From Micromonospora sp. FIMYZ51 (GTDB taxonomy: Bacteria > Actinomycetota > Actinomycetes > Mycobacteriales > Micromonosporaceae), in NCBI RefSeq assembly GCF_038246755.1, contig NZ_CP134706.1, forward strand, positions 1,550,001 through 1,614,000: DNA of 64,000 bases, read 5' to 3'. The position numbers and the translations under genes are program-made. Below the pieces are notes generated by a model. It saw nothing but the letters and a program-made list of their open reading frames with translations, had not been told where the DNA came from and did no database searches. Positions within the stretch are counted from its first letter, which is position 1, and each line of letters starts with the position of its first letter. Below are positions 27,584-35,881 of this stretch, piece by piece.

Positions 27584-28210
27584 TCAGATGAATTCGAACA
27601 TCGACACTCCGGCCGGTAGCGGTCGCGGTGTGCCGAGAAACCGGTGCACGCCCACGCCGACCTGCTCCGCCGGGGTGGTCACCGCGACTGGCTCGAAGCC
27701 TTCCTCGGCGAACCAGTCGCAGATCGTCGGAACCAGGTCGGGTTCCTCACGGTGCCGGGTCCAGAAGACGACGCCACCGGTGGCGCAGAGCGATGCGCAG
27801 TGGCCCACCACCGCCCGCACGTCGGCGTCGGAGATGTTGCCGAAGACACCGCAGACCAACACCAGATCGGCCGGTGCCAGCCCGGCGTACGCGTCGGTGC
27901 GTGCCGCGTCGGCGAGCACCACCTCGACGCCGGACAGCCCGGCCGCGGCAGCCGCTGCACGGGCCAGGTCGGCGTTTCGTGGGTCGAGCTCGACCAGCCG
28001 CGCCGTCACATCGCCGCCGCGCGGGTGGGTCGCCAGCACCGGAATCAGGTCGCGTCCCTGTCCCGCGCAGAGACTGACTGCCCGCAGTGGCCCGGGTGGC
28101 GCCTGATCCAGCTCGGCGGCGATCCGGGTGCGCAGTTCCGCCAACCTGTGCGACAGCGCGGACGCCGGATCTGCGTAGTGGTCGTGCCAGGTGTACCAGT
28201 CGCGGGTCAT
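27584..28210 (-). CDS. SAM-dependent methyltransferase, class I
   Basis: 208 residues. Motif I is degenerate: V-S-L-C-A-G-Q-G-R-D; the acidic end of strand 2 is L-V-E-L-D-P-R-N, and L-V-L-V-C-G-V-F-G-N follows. The N-terminus M-T-R-D-W-Y-T-W-H-D-H-Y suggests a family where a substrate-binding W/H cluster precedes the Rossmann fold. ATG 28208-28210 chosen because the upstream frame lacks coding character. Substrate unknown. It is divergent from the M23 peptidase gene, with paired TGTCCACAG boxes between. Confidence 0.82.
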   Translation of the reverse strand: MTRDWYTWHDHYADPASALSHRLAELRTRIAAELDQAPPGPLRAVSLCAGQGRDLIPVLATHPRGGDVTARLVELDPRNADLARAAAAAAGLSGVEVVLADAARTDAYAGLAPADLVLVCGVFGNISDADVRAVVGHCASLCATGGVVFWTRHREEPDLVPTICDWFAEEGFEPVAVTTPAEQVGVGVHRFLGTPRPLPAGVSMFEFI

Positions 28211-28261
28211 GCGCCCGAGCCTAGAAGAATCGCCATAACAGATCACCTCGATTTGCGCGGA

Positions 28262-28290
28262 CTGTCCACAGAGCGCTCCGCTGTCCACAG
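28262..28290 (+). promoter_or_regulatory. Paired CTGTCCACAG boxes
   Basis: CTGTCCACAG occurs at 28262-28271 and 28281-28290, a 19-bp period, in the divergent promoter of the methyltransferase and M23 genes. It resembles the actinobacterial DnaA box TTGTCCACA. The same arrangement is seen at 35713-35742. Confidence 0.55.
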
Positions 28291-28341
28291 TTCAGTCGGG
28301 TGGGGTGGCGGCAGACATGGCGGTCGATGAGGCTGGCGGGC

Positions 28342-29247
28342 ATGTCGACCTGCTCCCGCTCGCGTCGCGCCGCTGCCGGATCGCGTGGTGTTCCCGGCCC
28401 ACCCGATCCGCTCCGGCTGCGCCACGTTGTCGTGCGCGGCCTTGCTCTGGCCCTGCTCATGTCGCTTGTCGCGCCGGCCGTCGCGGCGGCGCAGTTGGTG
28501 CCGCCGCAGTCGACCGCGCCGTCGGCGGTGCGGTCGACGGAGCCGCCGGCGGTGCGGTCGGCGGTGCGGTCGGCGGTGCCGACGGGCGAATTGGCGCGGG
28601 TTGCCGGTCCGTTCCGCTGGCCGGTGGATGGCGCACCACAGCCGGTACGCCGATTCGATCCCCCGCCCCGCCCCTGGCTTTCCGGTCACCGGGGAGTCGA
28701 CCTGCTCGCCGCGACCGGCGCGACGATCCGGGCGGCCGGCGCCGGTACGGTCCTGTTCGCCGGCCCGGTCGCCGGCCGACCGGTGATCACTGTGGGCCAC
28801 GCCGACGGATTTCGGACCACCTACGAGCCGGTCCAGCCCTCGGTCCCGGTCGGCGCGGCGGTGTCGGCCGGGTCCGTCCTGGGCCGCCTGCTAGCCGGCC
28901 ATCCGGGCTGCCCGGAGGTCGCCTGCCTGCACTGGGGACTGCGTCGCGAGTCTGACTACCACGACCCGCTGGCCCTGCTCGGCCTCGGTCGCGCCCGCCT
29001 GTTGCCGCTCGGCGAGATCCCCGCCGACCCGGCCCTGCCGCTCACCGTTGGGCGAGTAGGGCGGGCAGCCGCGCCGCGAGCCGTTCGTACTCCTCGGGCG
29101 AGTTGTACACCTGCCCGCAGAGCCGTAGCCAACCGCGCGCGTTCCAGGTCATCACCGCGACCTGGGTGGCGAGCCGCTCGGCGATCCGAGCTCGCAGTGC
29201 CCGCGCCGCGTCGATGCTTGTCGCCAGGCCCGCCGGCAACGGAATGA
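28342..29247 (+). CDS. Secreted M23-family peptidase-like protein
   Basis: 301 residues with this start. An N-terminal hydrophobic stretch ending V-A-P-A-V-A-A-A looks like a signal peptide; several starts upstream (28300, 28327) are possible. A repetitive A-V-R-S/P-P-A linker follows, then the LytM fold: H-R-G-V-D-L (His/Asp zinc ligands) and the late A-C-L-H-W-G-L, where the usual H-x-H is C-x-H. That loss of a ligand suggests altered or absent catalysis. The recognisable domain ends near 29030; the frame continues through arginine-rich sequence antisense to the next gene to 29247, a tail of about 70 residues that is probably not conserved. Orthologues of this location (Rv2891 type) face rpsB. 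Confidence 0.78.
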   Translation: MSTCSRSRRAAAGSRGVPGPPDPLRLRHVVVRGLALALLMSLVAPAVAAAQLVPPQSTAPSAVRSTEPPAVRSAVRSAVPTGELARVAGPFRWPVDGAPQPVRRFDPPPRPWLSGHRGVDLLAATGATIRAAGAGTVLFAGPVAGRPVITVGHADGFRTTYEPVQPSVPVGAAVSAGSVLGRLLAGHPGCPEVACLHWGLRRESDYHDPLALLGLGRARLLPLGEIPADPALPLTVGRVGRAAAPRAVRTPRASCTPARRAVANRARSRSSPRPGWRAARRSELAVPAPRRCLSPGPPATE

Positions 29248-30220
29248 TCCGCATGGCGACCGTGGGTCCGCCGGGGTCCGGCAGATCGGCCGGTGGCACC
29301 CCGAGCGCGTCCCCCACCACCCGCTGACCGTACGCGGCCAGGGCCGCATTGTGCGCGCGTACCCGGTCGACGCCGAGGCTGCGCAGCGCGTACAGCCCCA
29401 CCGGGGCACTGAGCCAGGCGGTGTAGTCCGCCGTCGCCTGCCACTCCATCCGACCGGGAAAGCCCGCCTCCTGCTCCCAGGAAACCACCAACGGCTCGAT
29501 CCGCTCCCGCCACGGTCCGGCGACCACAAGTACGGCGGTGCCCCGTGCGGCGTACCCCCACTTGTGCAGGTTGCCCACCCAGAAGTCGGCGCCGATGCTC
29601 TGCACCGTCGCCGGCAGCATGCCCGGCGCGTGCGCGGCGTCGACAAGCACCGACACCCCGTGCTCCCGGGCCACCCCGACGATGGCGGCAGTCGGGAGCA
29701 ACCAGGCGGTGGCCGAGGTGAGCTGATCCACGATGAGCAGCCGGGTGCGCCCGGGCCGCAGGCCGGCGCGCACGATCTGCACGACCTCCTCGGCCGGGGC
29801 GCCGAGCGGCAGCCGCAGCACCCGGTGGGTCGCTCCGGTGCGGCGGCACTCCCGCTGGACGGAGAACCCGACCGCGCCGTAGCCGTGGTCGGTGGTGAGC
29901 ACCTCGTCACCGGGACGTAGTCCGAGCGACTGGAGCACCACCGCCACCCCGGTCGTCGCGTTCGTGGTCAGCGCTGTGCCGTCGGGGTCGGCACCGAGAA
30001 AACCGGCCAGGTGCCGGCGGGTGTGGGTGATCCGGTCGACCAGCCCCTGGGTGAAGAAGCGCAGCGGGTCGGCTTCCATCTCGTCGCGCAACCGCTGCTG
30101 GGCCCGCTGTACCACGATCGGCACCGCGCCGAACGAACCGTGGTTGAGATGGCTCACCGCCGGATCGAGGGAGAAGAGCAGCCGGGCGCCTGCGATCGGT
30201 TCGGGCGCCGCGATGCTCAC
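29042..30220 (-). CDS. Class V aminotransferase-fold PLP enzyme (epimerase-like)
   Basis: 392 residues. Fold-type I PLP enzyme resembling isopenicillin-N epimerase/cysteine-desulfurase-like proteins: H-L-N-H-G-S-F-G at the N-terminus, T-T-N-A-T-T-G (phosphate-binding), V-D-A-A-H-A-P-G (Asp contacting the pyridine nitrogen) and the Schiff-base lysine in G-N-L-H-K-W. Length is typical. ATG at 30218-30220. Its 3' end overlaps the tail of the M23 frame by 206 bp on the opposite strand. The substrate cannot be assigned; no biosynthetic cluster surrounds it. Confidence 0.88.
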   Translation of the reverse strand: MSIAAPEPIAGARLLFSLDPAVSHLNHGSFGAVPIVVQRAQQRLRDEMEADPLRFFTQGLVDRITHTRRHLAGFLGADPDGTALTTNATTGVAVVLQSLGLRPGDEVLTTDHGYGAVGFSVQRECRRTGATHRVLRLPLGAPAEEVVQIVRAGLRPGRTRLLIVDQLTSATAWLLPTAAIVGVAREHGVSVLVDAAHAPGMLPATVQSIGADFWVGNLHKWGYAARGTAVLVVAGPWRERIEPLVVSWEQEAGFPGRMEWQATADYTAWLSAPVGLYALRSLGVDRVRAHNAALAAYGQRVVGDALGVPPADLPDPGGPTVAMRIIPLPAGLATSIDAARALRARIAERLATQVAVMTWNARGWLRLCGQVYNSPEEYERLAARLPALLAQR

Positions 30221-30283
30221 CGGATGATCGTAACGCCGTCGCTGATCCCCTCGGGTCTGTCAGCGTCAATCGCTGCGGCCGAA

Positions 30284-30360
30284 GGTGGCGGCGCGGCGGT
30301 CAGGCACGGGGATGGCGGCGCGGCGGTCAGGCACGGGGATGGCGGCGCGGCGGTCAGGTC
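30284..30360. repeat. 27-bp tandem repeat after xerC
   Basis: About 2.8 copies of a 27-bp unit (containing GGCGCGGCGGTCAGGCACGG) start at about 30284, 30311 and 30338; the last runs into the xerC stop codon. The 138-bp gap between xerC and the aminotransferase consists largely of this repeat. Confidence 0.8.
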
Positions 30361-31495
30361 AGGCGCGGGGGTGCGCCTGCTGGTAGGCGGCCCGCAGCCG
30401 GTCCATCGAGACATGGGTGTAGACCTGCGTGCTGGCCAGCGACGAGTGCCCGAGCAACTCCTGCACCGCCCGCAGGTCCGCGCCGCCTTCGAGCAGGTGG
30501 GTGGCGGCCGAGTGGCGTAGCGCGTGCGGGCTGACCCGGGGCAGGCCGGCAGCGTCCGCGTACCCGCCGACGATCCGGCGGGCGGTCGTCGGATGCAGCC
30601 GACCGCCTCGGGCACCGAGCAGCAGGGCATCGCGCGATCCCGGGACCGCCAACACCGGCCGCCCTCGCCGCAGCCAGTCGTCGATCGTCCGCTGGGCCGG
30701 CAGGCCGTACGGCACCGACCGTTCCCGTCCGCCCTTGCCGCGTACCCGTACCACCCGCCGCCCGTGGTCGATGTCCGCCACGTCGATCCCGCATGCCTCG
30801 CTGACGCGTACGCCGGTGCCGTAGAGCAGTTCCAACAGTGCCCGGTCGCGCAGCAGCACGGCCTCGGCGGTGTCGCTCCCGGCGGAGTCGGTCCCGGCCC
30901 GGCCGGTGCCCTCGGGTGGTTGCGGGCCGTCGGTGCCCTCGTCTGGTTCCGGGCCGCCGGTGGCGTCGGGTGGTCCGGTTCGGAGGGTGGCGTCGGGTGG
31001 CCTGGTTTGGTCGGCGGCGTCGGGTGGCTCGGGGCGGTCGGTCGGGGCGCGGGCCGGTGCCTCGACGAGCAGCGCGGCCTGGTCGGCGCGGAGCACGGTG
31101 GGCAGCGTGCGCTGTGGACGGGGACTGGCCAGCGTGGCGGCGACATCGGCGGGCAGCAGTCCGCTGCGGTGGGCCCAGGCGCTGAACGTCCGCGCCGTGG
31201 CCGCCCGTCGGGCCAGCGATGCGCGGGCTGCGCCCGTGGTGCGCTGCCTCGCCAACCAACTGCGTACCGTGTCGAGGCTCAGCTGCGACACCTGCGTGCA
31301 GCCCATCCGCTGGGCATGGTCCAGCAGGGACACCAGATCGCCGACGTACGCGCGCACGGTGTGTGCCGAGCGGTTGCGTACTCCGGCGAGGTGGCGGGCG
31401 AACTCGTCCACCACGTCCCGCAACGGTTCCGGCAGCGCCGCATGCATGGCCTGCGTGCTGCGGGCGTTCCGGTTCTGCCCATCCGTACCGTGCAC
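30359..31495 (-). CDS. xerC: Tyrosine recombinase XerC with a long linker insert
   Basis: 378 residues, about 65 longer than usual. The N-terminal SAM-like core-binding domain is 18-135. The catalytic domain has Arg230 (T-G-V-R-V-S-E), Lys254 (R-G-K-G-G), His324/Arg327 (H-A-L-R-H), His350 (G-H-S-S) and nucleophile Tyr359 (Q-V-Y-T-H), so it should be active. Residues about 147-210, between the domains, are a Pro/Asp/Thr/Gly repeat-rich insert encoded by degenerate DNA repeats. It resolves chromosome dimers at dif with XerD. GTG start at 31495; ATG 31447 is possible. It sits 9 bp after the MBL gene. Confidence 0.92.
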   Translation of the reverse strand: MHGTDGQNRNARSTQAMHAALPEPLRDVVDEFARHLAGVRNRSAHTVRAYVGDLVSLLDHAQRMGCTQVSQLSLDTVRSWLARQRTTGAARASLARRAATARTFSAWAHRSGLLPADVAATLASPRPQRTLPTVLRADQAALLVEAPARAPTDRPEPPDAADQTRPPDATLRTGPPDATGGPEPDEGTDGPQPPEGTGRAGTDSAGSDTAEAVLLRDRALLELLYGTGVRVSEACGIDVADIDHGRRVVRVRGKGGRERSVPYGLPAQRTIDDWLRRGRPVLAVPGSRDALLLGARGGRLHPTTARRIVGGYADAAGLPRVSPHALRHSAATHLLEGGADLRAVQELLGHSSLASTQVYTHVSMDRLRAAYQQAHPRA

Positions 31496-31504
31496 GAGTC
31501 CAGC

Positions 31505-32368
31505 CTACGGCTGGCCGTGGCTGCCGGTCCCGCTGCGGATGTCACCGCCGCGTGACGTCGTGTGGCCGAAGAGCGGTCGTGTCTCACCGCGCCGGAGAGT
31601 CTGGATCGCGGGGCGCAGGCCCTGCTCGGCGGCCGTGGCGAGGAAGTCCCGCAGGGGCGAGCGGAACACCCGGTAGTCGTCGTAATGGATCGGCAGCGTG
31701 ACCTGCGGCTTGACCAGGCGCATCAGGTCGACTCCCTGCCGGTCGTCCATGGTGACGAGGAAACCGAGGATGCGAGTGCCGCCCAGGTGAAGAAGCATCG
31801 CGTCGATGTCGGGAAAACGCTCGGGTATCTCGGCCAGGCTCGGGTGATAGAGCGTGTCGCCGGTGACGTAGAGGCGCAACAGCCGTTGCCCGTCGCGTTC
31901 CAGATCGATGATCGAGCCCATCACCGCCGGCAGCAGCCGATCGAGCAGACCGGGACCGTGATGGCCGGGCACGGCGGTGATGGACAGCCGCTCCCTGCCG
32001 TGGTGCAGCTCCCGCCGCTCCCAGGTGTCCAGACCGTCGGCGGCAGCGAAACCCCACCGCCTGAGTCGACGCTGCGCCTGTGTGGTGGTGAAGATGGGCA
32101 GGGACTTGGGCAACCCGTCTCGGGCGATCCGGTCGAAGTGGTCGCCGTGCATGTGGGACAGGACAATCGCGTCGAGGTCGGGCAGCTCCGCAAGTTGCAT
32201 CGCGGGATCGGTGAGCCGGCGCGAGGACAGGCCATAACCGAGGTACGCGCGCTGCCCGGCGTGCAGGAAGTTGGGATCGGTGAGCAGGGTGAACCCGCCG
32301 AGCCGCAGCACGGTGGTCGCCGTCCCCACGAAGGTCACCTGGCCGATCGGATCGAACCCGGATGGCAT
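31505..32368 (-). CDS. UlaG-like metallo-beta-lactamase-fold hydrolase
   Basis: 287 residues. The MBL zinc motif is H-M-H-G-D-H-F-D; later ligands are seen in V-P-G-H-H-G, V-T-G-D-T and L-P-I-H-Y-D-D-Y. The N-terminus G-Q-V-T-F-V-G-T-A-T-T-V-L and L-L-T-D-P-N-F are typical of the UlaG/YcbL-related family that acts on sugar-phosphate lactones or phosphodiesters, but the substrate is unknown. ATG 32366-32368 follows GGGAG. It lies between dprA and xerC on the same strand, a place where Mycobacterium has an unrelated gene, so it is a lineage-specific insertion. Confidence 0.87.
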   Translation of the reverse strand: MPSGFDPIGQVTFVGTATTVLRLGGFTLLTDPNFLHAGQRAYLGYGLSSRRLTDPAMQLAELPDLDAIVLSHMHGDHFDRIARDGLPKSLPIFTTTQAQRRLRRWGFAAADGLDTWERRELHHGRERLSITAVPGHHGPGLLDRLLPAVMGSIIDLERDGQRLLRLYVTGDTLYHPSLAEIPERFPDIDAMLLHLGGTRILGFLVTMDDRQGVDLMRLVKPQVTLPIHYDDYRVFRSPLRDFLATAAEQGLRPAIQTLRRGETRPLFGHTTSRGGDIRSGTGSHGQP

Positions 32369-32547
32369 CTTCGTCTCCCAACCCCTCGCGTCGGCCGATC
32401 CCCGGATCGCCCGCCTGGCCTTACCCGCGCAGGGCCATGCCAAACGGGCTCCGTCACGCACCCGGCCTGGTCGCCGATGTCGGGTCGCCCTCGGCCCGGC
32501 CGGGTGCGCCTCAGCTGTGCCTGGTCGCCCGCCTCAGCTGGGCCGGG

Positions 32548-32633
32548 TCGTCCGGCCGGGCCCGGCTCAGTTGGGCCGAATCGTCCGGCCGGGCCCGGCT
32601 CAGTTGGGCCGGGTCGTCCGGCCGGGCCCGGCT
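32548..32633. repeat. 33-bp tandem repeat at the 3' end of dprA
   Basis: A 33-bp unit starting TCGTCCGGCCGGGCCCGGCT is present at 32548 and 32581 and partly at 32614. The dprA stop codon at 32600-32602 lies inside the second unit, so the last 11 residues of DprA come from the repeat. The rest of the 231-bp gap to the MBL gene shows nothing else recognisable. Confidence 0.82.
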
Positions 32634-33787
32634 GCCAGGAGGTAGCCGTCGGATCCGCGTACCACCAGGGCCAGTTCCTCCAGCATGGACATCGTGCGCA
32701 GCACGGTCCGGACCGGCAGGCCGGCCCGCGCGGCGAGGGTGTCCACGTCGACCCTGCCGCGCGGGGGCATCGCCTCCACAATCGCCCTCGCATCGTCGTC
32801 GAGCAGGTCGGTGGGCCGATCCGGGCCGCGCGGCACCGGGGCGAATTCCCCGATCCGGCCGACCTCCTCGAGTACCTGGTCGAGGCCGGTCACCAGCCGC
32901 GTCGCCGGCTCCTCGCGCAGCAACTCGTGGGCACCGACGGACATCGCCGAGGTGACCGGACCGGGCACCACCATCGCCGGTCGGCGCAGGGCGATGGCCC
33001 GCCGGGTGGTCTGGGTCGCCCCGCTGCGGGCCGCCGCCTCGACCAGCACCGTGCCCTTCGTGCCGGCTGCGATCACCCGGTTGCGGATGAGGAACCGTGG
33101 GCGCAGGGGCTCTGCACCCGGGGGCCACTCGCTTACCAGCAGGCCGGTGTCGGCGATCCGGTCGAACATCGCCGTGTTGCCCATCGGGTAGGGACGGTCC
33201 AGGCCGCAGGCGAGCACGGCCACGGTCCGACCACCGGCGTTCAGGGCACCACGATGCGCGGCAGCGTCGATGCCGAAGGCACCACCGGAGACCACCGTCC
33301 AGTCGCGATCAGCCAGGCCGTAGCCCAGGCCCGTCGCGACATGCGCGCCGTACGCCGTGGCGGCCCGCGCACCCACCACCGCCACGGACCGGTCCAGGAT
33401 CTCGGCCAGCGGCCACGGGCCGCGTACCCAGAAGCAGAGCGGCGGTGCGGTCTCCCGGTCGACCCGGCGGCGCGCGTCGGGCAGGTGCAGCGTGCGAAGT
33501 TGCTCCACGGTCATGGGCCACTCCTCGTCGCCAGGGATGACGACGCGGGCACCCAGCCGATCGCTGCGCTCCAGCGCCTCGGCCGCCACCAGCCGGGCGT
33601 CCCCGGCTCTACTGCGTGCCGCCACACTGTCGCGCAGTCCTTCCTGCGGCGCCCCGCCGTCGAGCAACAGGTCAAGTGCCCGCACCGGGCCGAGTTCGTC
33701 GACCAACCCGTACACCGACCGGGTGCCGGGCTCCGTCAGCCAGGTCAACGCCACCCGGGCCAGCACCGACTGCTCGCGCGTACTCAT
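32600..33787 (-). CDS. dprA: DNA processing protein DprA
   Basis: 395 residues. Loads RecA onto single-stranded DNA in transformation. The Rossmann-like core has V-A-V-V-G-A-R-A-A-T, S-G-G-A-F-G-I-D-A-A-A-H and the R-F-L-I-R-N-R-V-I-A nucleic-acid motif. The N-terminal part carries a helical domain; a winged-helix C-terminal domain is about 315-385. The final residues (G-R-T-T-R-P-N) are encoded by the 33-bp repeat. It overlaps comM by ATGA. The comM-dprA pair is widely conserved even in bacteria not known to be transformable. Confidence 0.95.
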   Translation of the reverse strand: MSTREQSVLARVALTWLTEPGTRSVYGLVDELGPVRALDLLLDGGAPQEGLRDSVAARSRAGDARLVAAEALERSDRLGARVVIPGDEEWPMTVEQLRTLHLPDARRRVDRETAPPLCFWVRGPWPLAEILDRSVAVVGARAATAYGAHVATGLGYGLADRDWTVVSGGAFGIDAAAHRGALNAGGRTVAVLACGLDRPYPMGNTAMFDRIADTGLLVSEWPPGAEPLRPRFLIRNRVIAAGTKGTVLVEAAARSGATQTTRRAIALRRPAMVVPGPVTSAMSVGAHELLREEPATRLVTGLDQVLEEVGRIGEFAPVPRGPDRPTDLLDDDARAIVEAMPPRGRVDVDTLAARAGLPVRTVLRTMSMLEELALVVRGSDGYLLAAGPGRTTRPN

Positions 33788-35301
33788 GTGCCCTCTCCCG
33801 TTCTCAGCTGAATGGCCTCGGCGACGTCGCCCCGGTCGGGGCGGGCCCGTCCGTCCAGGTCAGCGATCGTCCAGGCGAGCCGGATGACCCGGTCGAATCC
33901 GCGCGCGGAGAGCGATCCGGCGTCGAGCCGTGAGCGCAGCTCGGCAGTGTCCCGGGCCGGTAGCCGCCATGGTGACCGGCGCAGGTGCGGGCCGGGTATC
34001 TCGGCGTTGAGCCGGTGCCCTGAGGTGGCCCACCGGATGGCCGCCGCCGTGCGCGCGGCGGCCACCCGTGCGGCGACGACCGTGGAGGACTCGATCGCGG
34101 CGGATTCCATCAGCTCGGCCGCGCGCACCGGTGGCAGTCGGACCTGAAGATCGATCCGGTCGAGCAGCGGGCCGGAAAGCCGACCGAGGTAACGGCGCCG
34201 GGCCAGCGGGGGACACTCGCAGCGGTCGTCGCCGGCCGGGTTGGCGCAGGGGCAGGGATTGGCCGCGATCACCAGCTGGGCCCGGGCAGGATATTCGGCG
34301 CCGCCCCGGCTGCGGGCCAACAGCACCCGGCCGTTCTCCAACGGCTGCCGCAGCGCCTCCAGAGCCGCCTTGCTGAATTCGGGCGCCTCGTCGAGAAAGA
34401 GCACCCCGCGATGGGCGAGGGAGACCGCTCCGGGGCGAGCCAGACCCGCGCCACCGCCGACGATTGACGGCGCGCTCGCGCTGTGGTGTGGGGCCTGGAA
34501 CGGAGGTCGGCGGAGCAACCCGCCACCCGCCGGCAGCAGCCCGGCGATCGAGTGCAGCGCGGTCACCTCCAGCGCGTCGTCGTCGTCCAGCTCCGGCAGG
34601 ATCGACGGCAGGCGCTCGGCGAGCATGGTCTTTCCGGCTCCGGGCGGCCCGATCAGCGCCAGATGGTGCCCACCGGCGGCGGCGATTTCCAGGGCCCGCC
34701 GACCGAGCCACTGGCCGGCGACCTCGGCCAGATCGGGGCCACCGTCGACCGGGGGTGGCGCACCGGTCGGCGGTTCGATCAGCGGGTCGCCGTCGCGGAC
34801 GAAGCCGACAAGTCGGTGCAGGTTGTCCACTCCCCGCACCCGTAGCCCGGGCACGACCGCAGCCTCGGCGGCGTTGCCGGTCGGGACGATCACCCGCTGG
34901 ACGCCGGCCTTGGCGGCTGCGGCCACCATCGGCAGTACGCCCCGAACCGGCCGCACCGTCCCGTCCAGGCCCAACTCGCCGAGGATCACCACGCCGTCCA
35001 GCGGCGCCAACGGCAGCTCACCGGAACCGCCGAGCAATGCCACCGCGATCGCCAGGTCGAACGCCGACCCGAACTTGGGCAGGGTGGCGGGCAGCAGGTT
35101 GAGGGTTATCCGTCGGTTCGGCCAGCGCTGCCCGGAGTTGACCACCGCCGCGCGGACCCGGTCCCGGGCCTCGTGCAGGGCGGTGTCGGGTAGCCCGGAT
35201 ATGGCCACGCCGGGCAGGCCGGGCGCGAGATCCGCCTCCACCTCCACCAGGTGACCGGTCATCCCGACCAGCCCGACGCAGAGCACCCGCGCGTAGCTCA
35301 T
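33784..35301 (-). CDS. comM: YifB/ComM family AAA+ Mg-chelatase-like ATPase
   Basis: 505 residues. N-terminal Lon-like ChlI domain (residues 1-170), then the AAA+ module: Walker A G-P-P-G-A-G-K-T, Walker B V-L-F-L-D-E-A-P-E-F, and a four-cysteine insertion (N-P-C-P-C-A ... D-D-R-C-E-C) that may bind metal, followed by the C-terminal helical lid. ComM is a hexameric branch-migration helicase acting in transformation. ATG 35299-35301 shares a base with the yraN stop. Length is normal; a start at 35412 would add an Arg-rich segment that overlaps yraN and is not coding in character. Confidence 0.95.
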   Translation of the reverse strand: MSYARVLCVGLVGMTGHLVEVEADLAPGLPGVAISGLPDTALHEARDRVRAAVVNSGQRWPNRRITLNLLPATLPKFGSAFDLAIAVALLGGSGELPLAPLDGVVILGELGLDGTVRPVRGVLPMVAAAAKAGVQRVIVPTGNAAEAAVVPGLRVRGVDNLHRLVGFVRDGDPLIEPPTGAPPPVDGGPDLAEVAGQWLGRRALEIAAAGGHHLALIGPPGAGKTMLAERLPSILPELDDDDALEVTALHSIAGLLPAGGGLLRRPPFQAPHHSASAPSIVGGGAGLARPGAVSLAHRGVLFLDEAPEFSKAALEALRQPLENGRVLLARSRGGAEYPARAQLVIAANPCPCANPAGDDRCECPPLARRRYLGRLSGPLLDRIDLQVRLPPVRAAELMESAAIESSTVVAARVAAARTAAAIRWATSGHRLNAEIPGPHLRRSPWRLPARDTAELRSRLDAGSLSARGFDRVIRLAWTIADLDGRARPDRGDVAEAIQLRTGEGT

Positions 35302-35660
35302 CAGAACGCCCCTCTGAGGTGCTCGACGCGGGCCCGGCCGGTGCCGGGCACCAGGACCGAGATGACGTCGAAGCGAATCTCGTCGGCGCTGGTGCCGGTA
35401 GCGGAGAGCCATTCAGCCGCGAGACGGCGCAGGCGGTGGACCTTGCTCCGGATCACCGCCTCGGCGGGGGTGCCGAAGTCCCCGGTGCGGCGCGTCTTCA
35501 CCTCGCAGAAGGCCAGCACCGGGCCGTCCCAGGCGATGATGTCTATCTCTCCGGACGAGCAACGCCAGTTCTGTGCCACCGGGCGCAGCCCCGCCTCGAT
35601 GAGGTGTCGGACGGCGCACCGCTCGCCGTACCCGCCGACGGCCTGGTTCCGCTTGGTCAT
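35301..35660 (-). CDS. yraN: YraN/UPF0102 family endonuclease-like protein
   Basis: 119 residues with the PD-(D/E)XK-type core G-E-I-D-I-I-A-W-D and F-C-E-V-K-T-R. UPF0102 proteins are linked to DNA processing but not characterised in actinomycetes. ATG 35658-35660 gives M-T-K-R-N-Q-A-V-G-G-Y-G-E. It heads the yraN-comM-dprA operon with single-base overlap to comM. The paired TGTCCACAG boxes at 35713-35742 lie just upstream. Confidence 0.92.
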   Translation of the reverse strand: MTKRNQAVGGYGERCAVRHLIEAGLRPVAQNWRCSSGEIDIIAWDGPVLAFCEVKTRRTGDFGTPAEAVIRSKVHRLRRLAAEWLSATGTSADEIRFDVISVLVPGTGRARVEHLRGAF

Positions 35661-35712
35661 GACCGGCACCTTGCTCGCGCCGGCCGTTTCTCGGCGACCC
35701 CGTTCGGTCAAC

Positions 35713-35742
35713 CTGTGGACAACCGAGGGTGCTGTGGACAAG
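35713..35742 (-). promoter_or_regulatory. Paired TTGTCCACAG boxes upstream of yraN
   Basis: On the minus strand TTGTCCACAG occurs twice, at 35713-35722 and 35732-35741, with a 19-bp period. Both contain a perfect TTGTCCACA, the actinobacterial DnaA-box consensus. They sit about 53-82 bp upstream of the yraN start, in the interval shared with the divergent membrane-protein gene. Confidence 0.6.
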
Positions 35743-35881
35743 CGGACGATCTTGCCCCTGATGTGTTATGGCGATCAAATTCGGTTCTTACTCTCCGTAC
35801 CGGGTCGAAAGGGCTGCACCGCCTCTGGCCAGCGCAGGGGCCGGATGGCGCTTGGCTGATCGGTCGCATACGGTGCCGGGC

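Noticed and set aside
30359..31495. Phage integrase or integron interpretation of the tyrosine recombinase
   Set aside because: It lies with dprA and comM where chromosomal xerC is found in actinobacteria, and no attachment site, phage or cassette genes are present.
35302..35412. Longer comM starting at 35412
   Set aside because: It would overlap yraN, is Arg-rich, and the coupled start at 35301 gives the family N-terminus.
35713..35742. Replication origin from DnaA-box-like repeats
   Set aside because: Only two boxes, and no dnaA, dnaN or AT-rich unwinding region nearby.
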